From contig NZ_CAMPHV010000038.1 of assembly GCF_946886105.1 (NCBI RefSeq), positions 1 through 54,253 of the forward strand: 54,253 nt of DNA, in the 5' to 3' direction. Source of the stretch: an uncultured Pseudomonas sp. (lineage in GTDB: Bacteria; Pseudomonadota; Gammaproteobacteria; Pseudomonadales; Pseudomonadaceae). The notes under the pieces are model-generated. The model was not told the DNA's origin. It worked only from the letters and a program-made list of their open reading frames with translations, and searched no databases. Shown piece by piece: positions 37,862-47,913 of the stretch. Position numbers and translations under genes: made by a program. The first letter of the stretch is position 1. Every line of letters begins with the position of its first letter.

Positions 37862-39049
37862 TTACTGGACGATGCGCTTGGCGGCGTCATCGAGAGCCGT
37901 GTCCACGGGCTGGCGGCCCGAAGTGATGTTGGTCAGCGCGGGCTCCATGGCGGACCAGAACGTCCCCATTTCCGGCACGTTGGGCATCGGCCGGCCCTGT
38001 TGGGCGCTGTCGAACGTGGCCTGGATCAGCGGGTCCTTGCCCAGCTCGTCCATATAGGCCTTGTTCGCCACCGCACCGAGCGGCACGTCGGCGTTGACCG
38101 TCTTCAGGCCTTCGACCTGCAACAGGTAGTTCTCGAGAAACTCCACCGCCAGCGCCTGGTTCGGGCTGGCCGCATTGAGGGTCGCCGCCATCACCCCGGA
38201 GAACGGCTTGCTGCTGCCCTCGCCGACCGCCGGGATCGGCGCCACGCCGAAGTCGATACCGCTCTTACGCGCGTTGGCCCAGGCCCAGGGGCCGCTGATA
38301 AACATCGCCGACTCGCCCTTGTTGAACGCCGCCTCGGCAACGCTGTAATCCGCGCCCTTGGGCATCACGCCCTCGTCGATCAGGCGTTTGAGCAGCGCCG
38401 CGCCTTGCTTGGCGCCGGCGGTGTTCACCCCGGTGCTGTTGACGTCGTAGCCGGAGCCGTCGTTACCGAAGGCATAACCGCCATTGGCCGCCAGCAGCGG
38501 CCAGCTGAAATACGGTGTGTTGTAGGCCCAGAGGATCGCGCGCTTGCCGTCTTTGGCCAGCTCCTGGTGCAGGGCGATGACTTCATCGAAGTTCGCCGGC
38601 GGGGTTTTCACCAGGGCCTTGTTGTAGATCAGCGCGGGCGCTTCGATCGCCATGGGATAGCCCCACAGCTTGCCCTGGTAACCGACCGCGTCCCAAGCCA
38701 GATCGACGATCTCGGCTTTGCTTTTGGCGCTGGGGTTGATCGGCGCGATCAGACCGCTCTTGGCCCATTCGCCGAAGCGGTCGTGGGCCCAGATGAAAAT
38801 GTCCGGGCCGTTGCCGGTGGCGGCGGCCTGCTGAAATTTGTCGGTGATGCTGTCGGGGTGCGCGACTTCGACCGGGATACCGGTGTCGGCGGTGAATTTT
38901 TCGCCGACCTTGGCCAGCCCTTTATAGCCTTTATCGCCATTGATCCAGATGACCAGCTTGCCTTCTTCGATGGCAGCCAGGGCCGAATGCGGCAGGCTCA
39001 AGGTGGCGGACAGGCCGATAACGGCTGCTGCAAACAGCTTTTTGTTCAT
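37862..39049 (-). CDS. malE: Periplasmic maltose/maltodextrin-binding protein
   Basis: 395 aa from ATG 39049, where a signal peptide begins ([25 protein letters not shown]); GAGGGAAC is the RBS. The mature start [20 protein letters not shown] is almost that of E. coli MalE. Most sugar contacts known from E. coli are kept: Lys15, Trp62 (IWAHDRFG, with Asp65 and Arg66), Glu111, Tyr155, Trp230 (GPWAW) and Trp340. Glu153 appears to be Thr (NTPYFSWP). It delivers maltodextrins to MalFGK. First gene of malEFG, divergent from the periplasmic amylase across a MalT-box region. Confidence 0.96.
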   Translation of the reverse strand: MNKKLFAAAVIGLSATLSLPHSALAAIEEGKLVIWINGDKGYKGLAKVGEKFTADTGIPVEVAHPDSITDKFQQAAATGNGPDIFIWAHDRFGEWAKSGLIAPINPSAKSKAEIVDLAWDAVGYQGKLWGYPMAIEAPALIYNKALVKTPPANFDEVIALHQELAKDGKRAILWAYNTPYFSWPLLAANGGYAFGNDGSGYDVNSTGVNTAGAKQGAALLKRLIDEGVMPKGADYSVAEAAFNKGESAMFISGPWAWANARKSGIDFGVAPIPAVGEGSSKPFSGVMAATLNAASPNQALAVEFLENYLLQVEGLKTVNADVPLGAVANKAYMDELGKDPLIQATFDSAQQGRPMPNVPEMGTFWSAMEPALTNITSGRQPVDTALDDAAKRIVQ

Positions 39050-39151
39050 GGGTGTTCCCTCGTGGCTTGTTATTTTTAATCCACAACATGGTTTCTGCCT
39101 GCCGCAGGGCGGTTGCGCAGTGGGCCCATGGTCGACCAGCAGGAGAACCGG

Positions 39152-39197
39152 CACATCCTCCCCACGAGGAGGATGAGGGGGCGTAGAAGCGGGGCGT
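39152..39197. promoter_or_regulatory. MalT-type box cluster between malE and periplasmic amylase
   Basis: Minus-strand GGGGAGGATGTG (39163-39152), plus-strand GAGGAGGATGAGGG (39166-39179), then GGCGTAG at about 39180-39186 and 39193-39199. Order and spacing echo the cluster at 31877-31948. The site lies 103 nt before malE and 114 nt before the amylase gene and can serve both. Confidence 0.6.
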
Positions 39198-39310
39198 AGT
39201 CTGCCAGCCGATGCACCGGCGAACCCAGCTTTTTCGCCGTGTCTCAGCCTGCACAAGCGGGCGGGATCGCGGCTAAATGAGCGGCACTGCCCTTCTGCGC
39301 GGAGTCCCGC

Positions 39311-41392
39311 ATGCCCATGTTGAGTGTACTTAGTCAGCGCCTGCTGGCGCTTTGTTTCGGCCTGCCGTTATCCCTCGCCCTTGCCCAACCGAACCTCGAC
39401 GCCCGGCTCGACGGCCAGCCGCTGGCGCTGGCTTGGCAACCGCTGGATAGCCCGGCGGCCCAGGGGCAACGCTTCGCCGCCGACTTGCAGTTGCCGCCCG
39501 GCACCCTGCGACTGGGCCAGGGCGATGACGCAGGCGAAGCCCTGAAACCGTTCCAGCGTTTCGACCTGCGCCCCGCCAGCCGTTTCGATTTCGCGGTGGC
39601 CGAAGCCGGCCGTTATCGCCTGCTGGTGGAGACCGGCGCGGATGCGCACCTGCGCCTGCTGCCGCTGCGCAGTGAGATCGCGCAGCAGCAAAGCGCCTGC
39701 TCGGCCTGGAACGGCGAAGCCCTGAGCGTCGATGTTTCCAGCGTATTCGCCGACGGCCAGCGCCTGCGCGATGCTTACAGCGGCCAGCATGCGCTGGTCG
39801 AGAACGGGCATATCGACCTGACCCCGGCGCCCGAAAGCGGCGGTTTGCTGCTGCTCGAAGCCGCCGATACGCCGACCAGCGCAACCTGGGATTGGCGCAA
39901 CGCCAGCGTGTATTTCGCCATCGTCGACCGCTTCGCCAACGGCGATCCGGGCAACGACCGCAGCTACGGCCGCGCCCCCGATGGCGAGCAGGAGATCGGC
40001 ACCTTCCATGGCGGCGACCTCAAGGGCCTGACCGGCAAACTCGACTACCTCGCGGAACTCGGCATCAGCGCGCTGTGGATCAGCGCACCCTACGAGCAGA
40101 TCCACGGCTGGGTCGGTGGCGGCGACAAGGGCGACTTCCGCCATTACGCCTACCACGGCTATTACGCCCTGGATTACACCCAGCTCGACGCCAATATGGG
40201 CAGCGAGCAGGACCTGCGCGAGCTGATCCGCCAGGCCCATGCTCGCGGCATCCGTGTGCTGTTCGATGTGGTGCTCAACCACCCCGGCTACTCGACCCTG
40301 GCCGATATGCAGGCGTTCGGTTTCGGCGGCTTGCGCGACGGCATGGCCCAGTACCTGCCCACGCAGTGGACGCAATGGCAGCCAGAGAGCTTCGAAAACC
40401 TCCACGCCTATCACAACCTGCTCGACTACCAACACCCGGACTGGGCCAACTGGTGGGGCAAAGACTGGGTACGCGCCGGCATCGCCGACTACCCCACCCC
40501 GCCCAGCGTGCTGGTCGACCCGCTCAAGGGCTCGCTGGCATTCCTGCCGGACTTCCGCACTGAGCGTGAAGAGCCAGTCGCCCTACCCGCCTTTCTCCAG
40601 CACAAGCAGCCGACCCGGGCGGTGCAGCGCGACGGCTACCGGGTGCGCGACTACCTCAACGAATGGCTGAGCGGCTGGGTACGCGAGTTCGGGGTCGACG
40701 GTTTTCGCGCCGATACCGTCAAACACGTCGAACCGGCCGCCTGGGCCGAACTGCGCGCCGCGGCCGAACAAGCGCGCGCCGATTGGGCGAAAGCCAACCC
40801 GGGCGATCCAATGGCCGGCGAGCCGTTCTGGATGGTCGGCGAGGTGTTCGGCCATGGCCCGGAAACCAGCGAGTACCAGCGCAACGGCTTCGACGCCCTG
40901 ATCAACTTCGCCTTCCAGCAGCAGACCGCGGCCAAGGCCAGCGATTGCCTGCGTCAGGCCGAAGCCGGCTATGCGCACTATGCCGAGCTGTTGGCGCGCA
41001 ACCCCGGGCACAACTTTATGAGCTACGCCTCGTCCCACGACACCGCGTTGTTCTTCGCCGAACAGCACAACGACCTGGCGCGCCAACGGGGCCTGGCCGA
41101 GGCCCTGTTGCTCAGCCCCGGCACAGTGCAGATCTACTACGGCGACGAAAGTGCGCGGCCGCTCGGGCCCAGCGGCTCCGACCCGCTCCAGGGCACCCGT
41201 TCGGATATGAACTGGAACGACCACGACAAACCGCAGATCGCCGCGCTGCTCGACCATTGGCGCCGCCTCGGCCAGTTCCGCGCACGCCATCCGGCGATCG
41301 GCGCCGGCAGCCATCGCCAGTTGTCCGCGCAGCCCTATGCCTTTGTCCGCGAAGCTGGCGCGGACAAGGTGGTCATCGTCCAGGGCCGCTAA
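39311..41392 (+). CDS. Periplasmic alpha-amylase (GH13, MalS type)
   Basis: 693 aa with a signal peptide (residues 1-25, ending LSLALA). An N-terminal beta-rich domain (about 26-190) precedes a GH13 barrel starting [20 protein letters not shown]. Catalytic residues: Asp468 (GFRADTVKH), Glu511 (WMVGEVFG) and Asp577 (SSHDT); region I is [10 protein letters not shown]. Length and layout fit MalS, which trims long maltodextrins in the periplasm before transport. A GGAG sequence lies 5-9 nt before the ATG. It is followed after 68 nt, across a REP copy, by a kinase-fold gene. Confidence 0.92.
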   Translation: MPMLSVLSQRLLALCFGLPLSLALAQPNLDARLDGQPLALAWQPLDSPAAQGQRFAADLQLPPGTLRLGQGDDAGEALKPFQRFDLRPASRFDFAVAEAGRYRLLVETGADAHLRLLPLRSEIAQQQSACSAWNGEALSVDVSSVFADGQRLRDAYSGQHALVENGHIDLTPAPESGGLLLLEAADTPTSATWDWRNASVYFAIVDRFANGDPGNDRSYGRAPDGEQEIGTFHGGDLKGLTGKLDYLAELGISALWISAPYEQIHGWVGGGDKGDFRHYAYHGYYALDYTQLDANMGSEQDLRELIRQAHARGIRVLFDVVLNHPGYSTLADMQAFGFGGLRDGMAQYLPTQWTQWQPESFENLHAYHNLLDYQHPDWANWWGKDWVRAGIADYPTPPSVLVDPLKGSLAFLPDFRTEREEPVALPAFLQHKQPTRAVQRDGYRVRDYLNEWLSGWVREFGVDGFRADTVKHVEPAAWAELRAAAEQARADWAKANPGDPMAGEPFWMVGEVFGHGPETSEYQRNGFDALINFAFQQQTAAKASDCLRQAEAGYAHYAELLARNPGHNFMSYASSHDTALFFAEQHNDLARQRGLAEALLLSPGTVQIYYGDESARPLGPSGSDPLQGTRSDMNWNDHDKPQIAALLDHWRRLGQFRARHPAIGAGSHRQLSAQPYAFVREAGADKVVIVQGR

Positions 41393-41413
41393 CGCCATAC
41401 CAGACACCAGCCA

Positions 41414-41434
41414 GTAGGGTGCGCCATGCGCACC
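41414..41434. repeat. REP copy of the GTAGGGTGCGC family
   Basis: GTAGGGTGCGCCATGCGCAC begins here: a GTAGG head and a GGTGCGC/GCGCACC palindrome. It is the first of five copies within 2 kb of the RAYT gene at 42701-43234. Confidence 0.75.
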
Positions 41435-41460
41435 AATCGCCCCCAACAAGAGCTACCCAG

Positions 41461-42549
41461 ATGACCGCTGAACAACAACGTCAACACGATCAACTGGCTT
41501 TTATCGCCAGCGGCGCCGAACTGACAATCGGCACCCCAGCGGATTGCCCACTGCCGCTCGCCCAACTGGCCGCCACCCAGGGCGACGAAACCTATGTGCG
41601 CGAGCGCTTTGCCGGCGGCCTGACCGCCCATGTCTACCGGATCAAGGCGGGCGGCCGCGATTGGACGCTCAAGCGCGCCCGCGAACGCTGCCTGGTGCAG
41701 AACCCCAACGGCCAGACCAGTTTTCTCAACGAGATCCAGCGCCGCGCCGATCTGCGTTTGCTGAAACAGGACGCGCAACTCGGCAAACGCCTCGGCGGCA
41801 TCGTCGACACCCAATACGCCAGCTTACGCCACGGCGTGCTGCTGTCGCCCTGGATCGCCGGTACGGCGATCGAGCAATGGCACGAAAGGCAACTGCTGGA
41901 GCTGTTCGATACCCTCGGTGCGCTGCTGCTCGGCGGCCTGTTCGAATGGGACCTGTGCCCCGGCAACACCCTGGACGATGGCCGCGTGCGCCTGTTCGAT
42001 TTCGGCTATATGTACCGTTTCGACCCACTGCGGCAGTTCAACAGCAACGGCACCGCGACGCCGCAATTCCACGCCGCCGAGCGCTTCGAAACCCGGCAAT
42101 ACTTCGGCCACTTGCTGAGCCTCGAGCAACGCGGCGACGGCGAAGCGCTACGCGCCCTGCGCCTGGAAAAACAGATCGCCCTGCTCGCCTATCAGCGCCT
42201 GCACCGCGAACTCAGCGGCCGCCATGCCAGCGCCGTGGTGCTCGATTGGTTGCAAGGCATCATTGATACCTGGCGCGTCGCCCTGAGCGGCGACCTCGAA
42301 GGCCTGTACCTGCGCGAAGCCTGGCGCTCCCACAACCTCGACCTGCACGACGACCTCAGCGGCCAGACCTGCACGCCGCTAACCCTACAACGCATCGATT
42401 GGCTGCAACAAAATGCCCGGGAGCGCTACGCCGACCTGCAGCGCCTGGCAATATTCGAAGAAGCGGCGCCAAGCGCCGCGAAGTTGCTGAGCGAACTTGG
42501 CGAGGCCAGAGAACTGGCGCAGCAGTGGCAGATTCAAAGCGGCCCGTAA
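41461..42549 (+). CDS. Kinase-fold (protein kinase/aminoglycoside phosphotransferase-like) protein of the mal island
   Basis: 362 aa from ATG 41461. The kinase core is visible: Lys71 in WTLKRARERC (VAIK position), Glu91 in FLNEIQRRADL (helix C), catalytic loop Asp164 to Asn169 in FEWDLCPGN, and metal-binding Asp180 in LFDFGYM. The helical C-terminal half (about 200-362) is not recognised. The sequence is cytoplasmic, with no signal or membrane helix. It is 68 nt downstream of the periplasmic amylase gene on the same strand. A sugar or maltodextrin kinase, an antibiotic-kinase relative, or a regulatory protein kinase are all possible; I cannot choose from sequence. It does not show the overall pattern of actinobacterial maltokinase as I know it. 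Confidence 0.7.
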   Translation: MTAEQQRQHDQLAFIASGAELTIGTPADCPLPLAQLAATQGDETYVRERFAGGLTAHVYRIKAGGRDWTLKRARERCLVQNPNGQTSFLNEIQRRADLRLLKQDAQLGKRLGGIVDTQYASLRHGVLLSPWIAGTAIEQWHERQLLELFDTLGALLLGGLFEWDLCPGNTLDDGRVRLFDFGYMYRFDPLRQFNSNGTATPQFHAAERFETRQYFGHLLSLEQRGDGEALRALRLEKQIALLAYQRLHRELSGRHASAVVLDWLQGIIDTWRVALSGDLEGLYLREAWRSHNLDLHDDLSGQTCTPLTLQRIDWLQQNARERYADLQRLAIFEEAAPSAAKLLSELGEARELAQQWQIQSGP

Positions 42550-42553
42550 TCCT

Positions 42554-42643
42554 GTAGCCCGGATGAAATCCGGGGGAAATATGGCATCTGGAGCCAAGCT
42601 CCCGGATTGCATCCGGGCTGCCGTAGGGTGCGCCATGCGCACC
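42554..42643. repeat. REP copies downstream of the RAYT gene
   Basis: An inverted pair of the GTAGCCCGGAT...ATCCGGG family (from 42554, and CCCGGATTGCATCCGGGC at 42601-42618) is followed by a GTAGGGTGCGCCATGCGCAC copy from 42623, identical over its core to the copy at 41414. Confidence 0.8.
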
Positions 42644-42700
42644 ACCGTGCACTCACCATCAATAGCCGGCATGCAGCACCAAAGAAGCGACGAGCATGGG

Positions 42701-43234
42701 TCACTCCCCAAACGCCCCCAGCACTTCTCCGCAGCCTCCCCAATCCGCCGGATAAATGCCCTCCCGCACCAGCCGGTGATAGCTGGACCACGGCCAATCA
42801 GCTACCCGCTCGACCAGGGCATGACGCACCGGATTCCAGTGCAGGTAATCCAGATGCTGGCGATAGTCCTGTTCATCACGGATACGATGCTCCCAAAAAC
42901 GCCGCTGCCACAGCCCGGACTCGCGGCGTAAGTTGCGACTCAAGCTGATGCTGCCGGATAACTCGGGCATTGCCTGGCTGGTCAGGCGTTTGATCATCGA
43001 CCAACGCCGGGAATAATCGGTATCACCTTCGGGCAGTTGCCAGAGGCAGTGCAGATGGTCGGGCAACAGCACCCAGCCATGAATGCTAAAGGGATGACCC
43101 TGACGCACCCGCTCGATGGCCAGGCGCAATGCTTCACGCAACCTGGGCTGAGTCAGCACGGGCTGGCGTTGATGAGTCACCAGGGTAAAGAAATAACAGG
43201 CACCGGCATACCGGGCACGACGGTAGTTGGACAT
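42701..43234 (-). CDS. REP-associated tyrosine transposase (RAYT)
   Basis: 177 aa, normal for the family. The single-strand transposase core of IS200/Y1 type is visible: the HUH-type pair His60-Leu-His62 in LLPDHLHCLW and a probable nucleophile Tyr130 in HLDYLHWNPVRHALV. The N-terminus NYRRARYAGACYFFTLVTHQR is the usual RAYT opening. RAYTs are single-copy, non-self-mobile domesticated transposases thought to spread REP/REPIN sequences. It is bracketed by copies of the GTAGGGTGCGC...GCGCACC repeat, its probable target family. Confidence 0.95.
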   Translation of the reverse strand: MSNYRRARYAGACYFFTLVTHQRQPVLTQPRLREALRLAIERVRQGHPFSIHGWVLLPDHLHCLWQLPEGDTDYSRRWSMIKRLTSQAMPELSGSISLSRNLRRESGLWQRRFWEHRIRDEQDYRQHLDYLHWNPVRHALVERVADWPWSSYHRLVREGIYPADWGGCGEVLGAFGE

Positions 43235-43276
43235 TCCCTGTCTCCTGACGCGAATCCTTTGCTCAGGATAGACCGC

Positions 43277-43409
43277 GGTGCGCGCAGCGCACCCTACATT
43301 TGCTGCGGCAGCCGATGCTGCCGCAGCCGGCGACCGCCCGTAGGGGGCGCCATGCGCACCAAAAAGCCATCAGCCGACGCACCGATCGATGGTGCGCGGC
43401 GCACCCTAC
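43277..43409. repeat. REP cluster upstream of the RAYT gene
   Basis: Three GGTGCGC/GCGCACC copies: GGTGCGCGCAGCGCACCCTA from 43277, GTAGGGGGCGCCATGCGCAC from 43340, and GGTGCGCGGCGCACCCTAC (43391-43409). Between the first two lies a 10-bp perfect hairpin GCTGCGGCAG-CCGATG-CTGCCGCAGC (43302-43327). Confidence 0.85.
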
Positions 43410-43411
43410 AG

Positions 43412-45064
43412 TCAGAAACTACCGCTCGTCGTCACCCCCGCCGCACTGACTACCTGATTATTGCTACCCGGCTGCCAGCTTTTGACCAGGCTCGGGTCGT
43501 TCTCGCTGCGTACGATGCATTTCCATTCGACGCTTTGCTGCGCCGGCAGGCTGATGCTGCCTTTCCAGGTCGGGTAGGCGCTGACGTCGGTCAGGCGCAC
43601 GGCGGCGGCCGGGCTCCAGCTGCCGAGTTGGCTGAGGTTGCCGACCGCATAGACGCTGTCGCCCAGTTGGGTCACACCGTTGTCGCAGCGGAAGTTCACA
43701 CTGACCAGGTCGCCGCCGCCCGTGGTGCCGCTGGTCCAAATGCGCAGCTTGCCGCCGTCCTGGTTCAGCGCCGCATTGAAGGTGCCGCTGGCGACCTGGC
43801 CAGGGTTGCCGAGGTTGGAGTCCAGGGCGATGACCAGGGTCTGCGTGGTGCCGGTCACAGTCGCCACCAGCCCCGAGTAGCCATTGTGGAATTGGATCGC
43901 CGAGTCGGCGCGCACCCCGGCGGCGCGGCGGATCTGGATCAGCTGACGGATCAGCGCGCCATGGCCCCAGTCGTACATATGCGACCAGTACACCACCGGC
44001 GTGCCGGGGCTGGAGAGGATGTAGGCATAGGCTTGTTTAACCAGCCCGTCGGCCAACGGCCAATGGTGCTGGCCGCCGTTCTGCCCCGGCGAATAGCCGG
44101 TGTCGTGGTTATCGACGAAGGTCACCGCGACTTCGCGCCAGCGCGCATCGGGGTTACCGTTGAGGCCGTTCTTCCAGTCGGCGATGCCGCCGTTCTGCAT
44201 GCGCTCCTTGAGGGCAAAGTCGAAGATCGGGCACTTGGCGCGGTCCGACCAGTCCTTGAGCACCTGCTGCCAGCTGGCGCCGTTGCGCCAATCCCAGCTC
44301 GGGTATTCACCCGGCGCTTTCCACAGCTCGCCGACGCAGAAGCCATTGTCGTGGGCCGCGCCCATCCAGCTGTCGACCCGCTCACCGGCGTAGCCACGCA
44401 CGAAGTCGAAACGCAAACCGCCGGCGCCGTAGCTGTTACGCAGGTTGGCGAACTCGTCGCGGAACATCCCGTAGACCTGGGGGTTGCCGGTGTTGAGGTC
44501 GGCATCGCCGCCGATGAAACGGTCGCCGTCGTCGCAGTCGTTGGGGTAGTTGCCGGGATCGGCGCAGTCGTTGCGCCATAAACCCTGGCCGGCCGGCAGG
44601 TTGATTTCCTTGTTCGGGTAGCCGCGGTTCATATGGTTGGGCACCACGTCGTAGAGCACCTTGACCTGGGCGCTATTGAGGGCGCTGGCGGCCTGCTTGA
44701 GCTGGGCATCGCTGCCGTAGCGGCCGTTCTTGTTGAAGTCATGCCAGAAGTAGCCTTCACCACCGCCGGAGTTGGCGCCGTCGCTCCAGCTGGAGAAATC
44801 GCGCCAGGGCACCGGCATCCAGATCGCACTGAAGCCGTCGGCGGCGATGGTCGGCGCCATATCGCGCAGGGTGTTGTACCAGTCGTTCGGCGCTTCGCGC
44901 ACCACGTTCCAGTGAAAGCCCTGCAGGATGATTTCGTCGCCACCGTGATAACGCACGCCGGCCGGGCTTTTACCGGCCAGGTCGGCGGCCTGGGCAGCGC
45001 CCAGAGTTAGCAGCAGGGAAGAAACCGCCAGTGTCAGGCGGGCGGGGTTGAACAGGTTTTTCAT
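43412..45064 (-). CDS. amyP: Maltotetraose-forming amylase (glucan 1,4-alpha-maltotetraohydrolase)
   Basis: 550 aa with a signal peptide ending near AQA/ADLAG. The mature protein follows the P. stutzeri G4-amylase nearly throughout, e.g. GGDEIILQGFHWNVVREAPN, NKNGRYGSDAQL and NDCADPGNYPNDCDDGDRF. Catalytic residues sit in RFDFVRGYAGERVDS (Asp), CVGELWKAPGEY (Glu) and FVDNHDTGYSP (Asp). The last 110 residues (VNFRCDNGVTQLGDSVYAVG to the end TSGSF) are a CBM20-type starch-binding domain. It releases maltotetraose from starch outside the cell. Divergent from lamB across a MalT-box region, so digestion and uptake are likely co-induced. Confidence 0.96.
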   Translation of the reverse strand: MKNLFNPARLTLAVSSLLLTLGAAQAADLAGKSPAGVRYHGGDEIILQGFHWNVVREAPNDWYNTLRDMAPTIAADGFSAIWMPVPWRDFSSWSDGANSGGGEGYFWHDFNKNGRYGSDAQLKQAASALNSAQVKVLYDVVPNHMNRGYPNKEINLPAGQGLWRNDCADPGNYPNDCDDGDRFIGGDADLNTGNPQVYGMFRDEFANLRNSYGAGGLRFDFVRGYAGERVDSWMGAAHDNGFCVGELWKAPGEYPSWDWRNGASWQQVLKDWSDRAKCPIFDFALKERMQNGGIADWKNGLNGNPDARWREVAVTFVDNHDTGYSPGQNGGQHHWPLADGLVKQAYAYILSSPGTPVVYWSHMYDWGHGALIRQLIQIRRAAGVRADSAIQFHNGYSGLVATVTGTTQTLVIALDSNLGNPGQVASGTFNAALNQDGGKLRIWTSGTTGGGDLVSVNFRCDNGVTQLGDSVYAVGNLSQLGSWSPAAAVRLTDVSAYPTWKGSISLPAQQSVEWKCIVRSENDPSLVKSWQPGSNNQVVSAAGVTTSGSF

Positions 45065-45226
45065 CGTGTCGCTCCACTCTTGTAATTGTTGTTGAGCATC
45101 CGACTACGGGGCGATCAGGCCGTCGGGCGCTACAGCACTCGGCTCGCGGCGTACGTTCCCCCGGATCACTGCGGCGCAACGCGCCGGCCCTTGCAGACTG
45201 CTCCCGCGTGCCCCTGCGCAATACCT

Positions 45227-46737
<1,511 letters not shown>

Positions 46738-46743
46738 TCGGTC

Positions 46744-46835
46744 GCGGCGCTTAGTTCTGCGCCGCATAGAGACAACCCAGTACTCACGCTGCTCCTGTGG
46801 GCTTTTACCCCGGTCTGCTCCGGCCGGGGCCTTTT
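46744..46835 (+). terminator. Stem-loop and terminator-like hairpin between lamB and malM
   Basis: GCGGCGC-TTAGTTCT-GCGCCGC (46744-46765) has a perfect 7-bp stem just after the lamB stop. CCCCGG...CCGGGG with CCTTTT after it (46808-46835) is a short intrinsic terminator 24 nt before the malM ATG. Together they should make malM expression a fraction of lamB. Confidence 0.55.
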
Positions 46836-46859
46836 CCCGATGAGCCTGACGAGGTCACC

Positions 46860-47780
46860 ATGACGCCATTCAAAGTTTCCCTGTGCCTGCTCGGCCTGCT
46901 GCTCGCCGGTTGCGCCAGCGAACCGCTGCGCCGCTTCGATGCGCTGAACGCCAGCCCGGCGCCGCTGCAAACATCGGCCAGCGCAGCGCAACGCAGCCTT
47001 GACGCCGCCCCCTCCTGCTGCGCCAGCCTGCGCGATCTGCCATTCACCCGTATCGGCGCAGACTTCAGTGGCGAGGTGCTGATCGACGAGAACGCTCCAG
47101 CATTCGAATTCGACAGCGGCAAGAGTTTCTTCCGCGCCTTCCAGTTACCCGCCGACAGCAAATCCTTCGAGATCCGCCTGTACAGCCAGGCCGGCGATAC
47201 CGTGCTGACGCCCAACGCCATGCTGCTCGACAACCAGTACCGGGTCACCCGTATGCTCGGCGCCGAGGATTTCGTCTACGCCCCGGCCGCCGGCCTGAAA
47301 AGCGACAGCCTGGACGCCCGGCTGCGCGTCGACCGCCTGTACAAGGACAACCCCGGCAACGAGCAGTACCTGGTGCTGTACAGCTCGGCCAAGCAGATGA
47401 GCGGCCAGACCGTCATCGAGCACCCGGCCAAGGCCTACGCCCGCGCCCTCGGCAATCAGCCGCCGAACATCCCCGACCCGGTGGTCAAGCATGCGCCGGT
47501 GGGCATGCTGAAGATGGTGCTGATCGAAGACAAGATCGCCGGGCAAGTCGCCAACACCTACGTGCCGCCCTACAGCGTCGGCCAGGCCATGGGCAATACC
47601 GTGCCCTCGGTGCCGCCGCCCGCCGTGCTGCCGGAAACCCAGGCCTACTACCGCCAGGGCATAGATGCGGCGTTGGCCAGCCAGGATCTGTCGCGCGCGC
47701 TGCGTCTGGCCGACGAAGCCGAACGGGTCGGCGACGCCAGCGCCAAGGCCTATCTGCTCGAGCGCATTCAGATCAAGTGA
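46860..47780 (+). CDS. malM: MalM-type periplasmic lipoprotein/protein of the maltose operon
   Basis: 306 aa from ATG 46860 with a lipobox (LLAGC, Cys20), so probably lipidated. The body matches the MalM pattern: CCASLRDLPFTRI, then EFDSGKSFFRAFQLP and SFEIRLYSQAG; the C-terminal part is helical. MalM is conserved next to lamB in enterobacteria but its biochemical role is uncertain; carbohydrate binding or LamB association has been suggested. GAGG precedes the ATG. Confidence 0.9.
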   Translation: MTPFKVSLCLLGLLLAGCASEPLRRFDALNASPAPLQTSASAAQRSLDAAPSCCASLRDLPFTRIGADFSGEVLIDENAPAFEFDSGKSFFRAFQLPADSKSFEIRLYSQAGDTVLTPNAMLLDNQYRVTRMLGAEDFVYAPAAGLKSDSLDARLRVDRLYKDNPGNEQYLVLYSSAKQMSGQTVIEHPAKAYARALGNQPPNIPDPVVKHAPVGMLKMVLIEDKIAGQVANTYVPPYSVGQAMGNTVPSVPPPAVLPETQAYYRQGIDAALASQDLSRALRLADEAERVGDASAKAYLLERIQIK

Positions 47781-47845
47781 CGGCCGTGGGGCTGGCGGCG
47801 CCCTTGCGCCAGCTGCCACATCCGCCAACGCCGCCCTCCCCTGGT

Positions 47846-47893
47846 CCCCTCTCCCGGGGTGAGGGGCGTATATGCCGGGCCGTAGTGCCCGGC
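47846..47893 (+). promoter_or_regulatory. Hairpins in the leader of the second malE-like gene
   Basis: CCCCTC-T-CCCGGGG-T-GAGGGG (47846-47866) and GCCGGGC-CGTAGT-GCCCGGC (47874-47893) are perfect stems. GGGGTGAGGGGCGTA (from about 47856) also resembles the GGGG..GAGG and GGCGTA pieces of the mal boxes, so a regulatory reading cannot be excluded; a REP origin is equally possible. Confidence 0.35.
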
Positions 47894-47913
47894 CTGTCAT
47901 TGCGAGAACTTAT

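Noticed and set aside
40663..41460. N-terminal extension of the kinase-fold gene (long reading from 40663)
   Set aside because: It overlaps the GH13 catalytic domain of the amylase in another frame and is Arg/Pro/Gly-rich; the ATG at 41461 starts the recognisable protein.
9053..43409. Possible CRISPR array from repeated 20-35-bp palindromes
   Set aside because: Copies are dispersed, in inverted pairs and of several families, without regular spacers or cas genes; they are REP elements.
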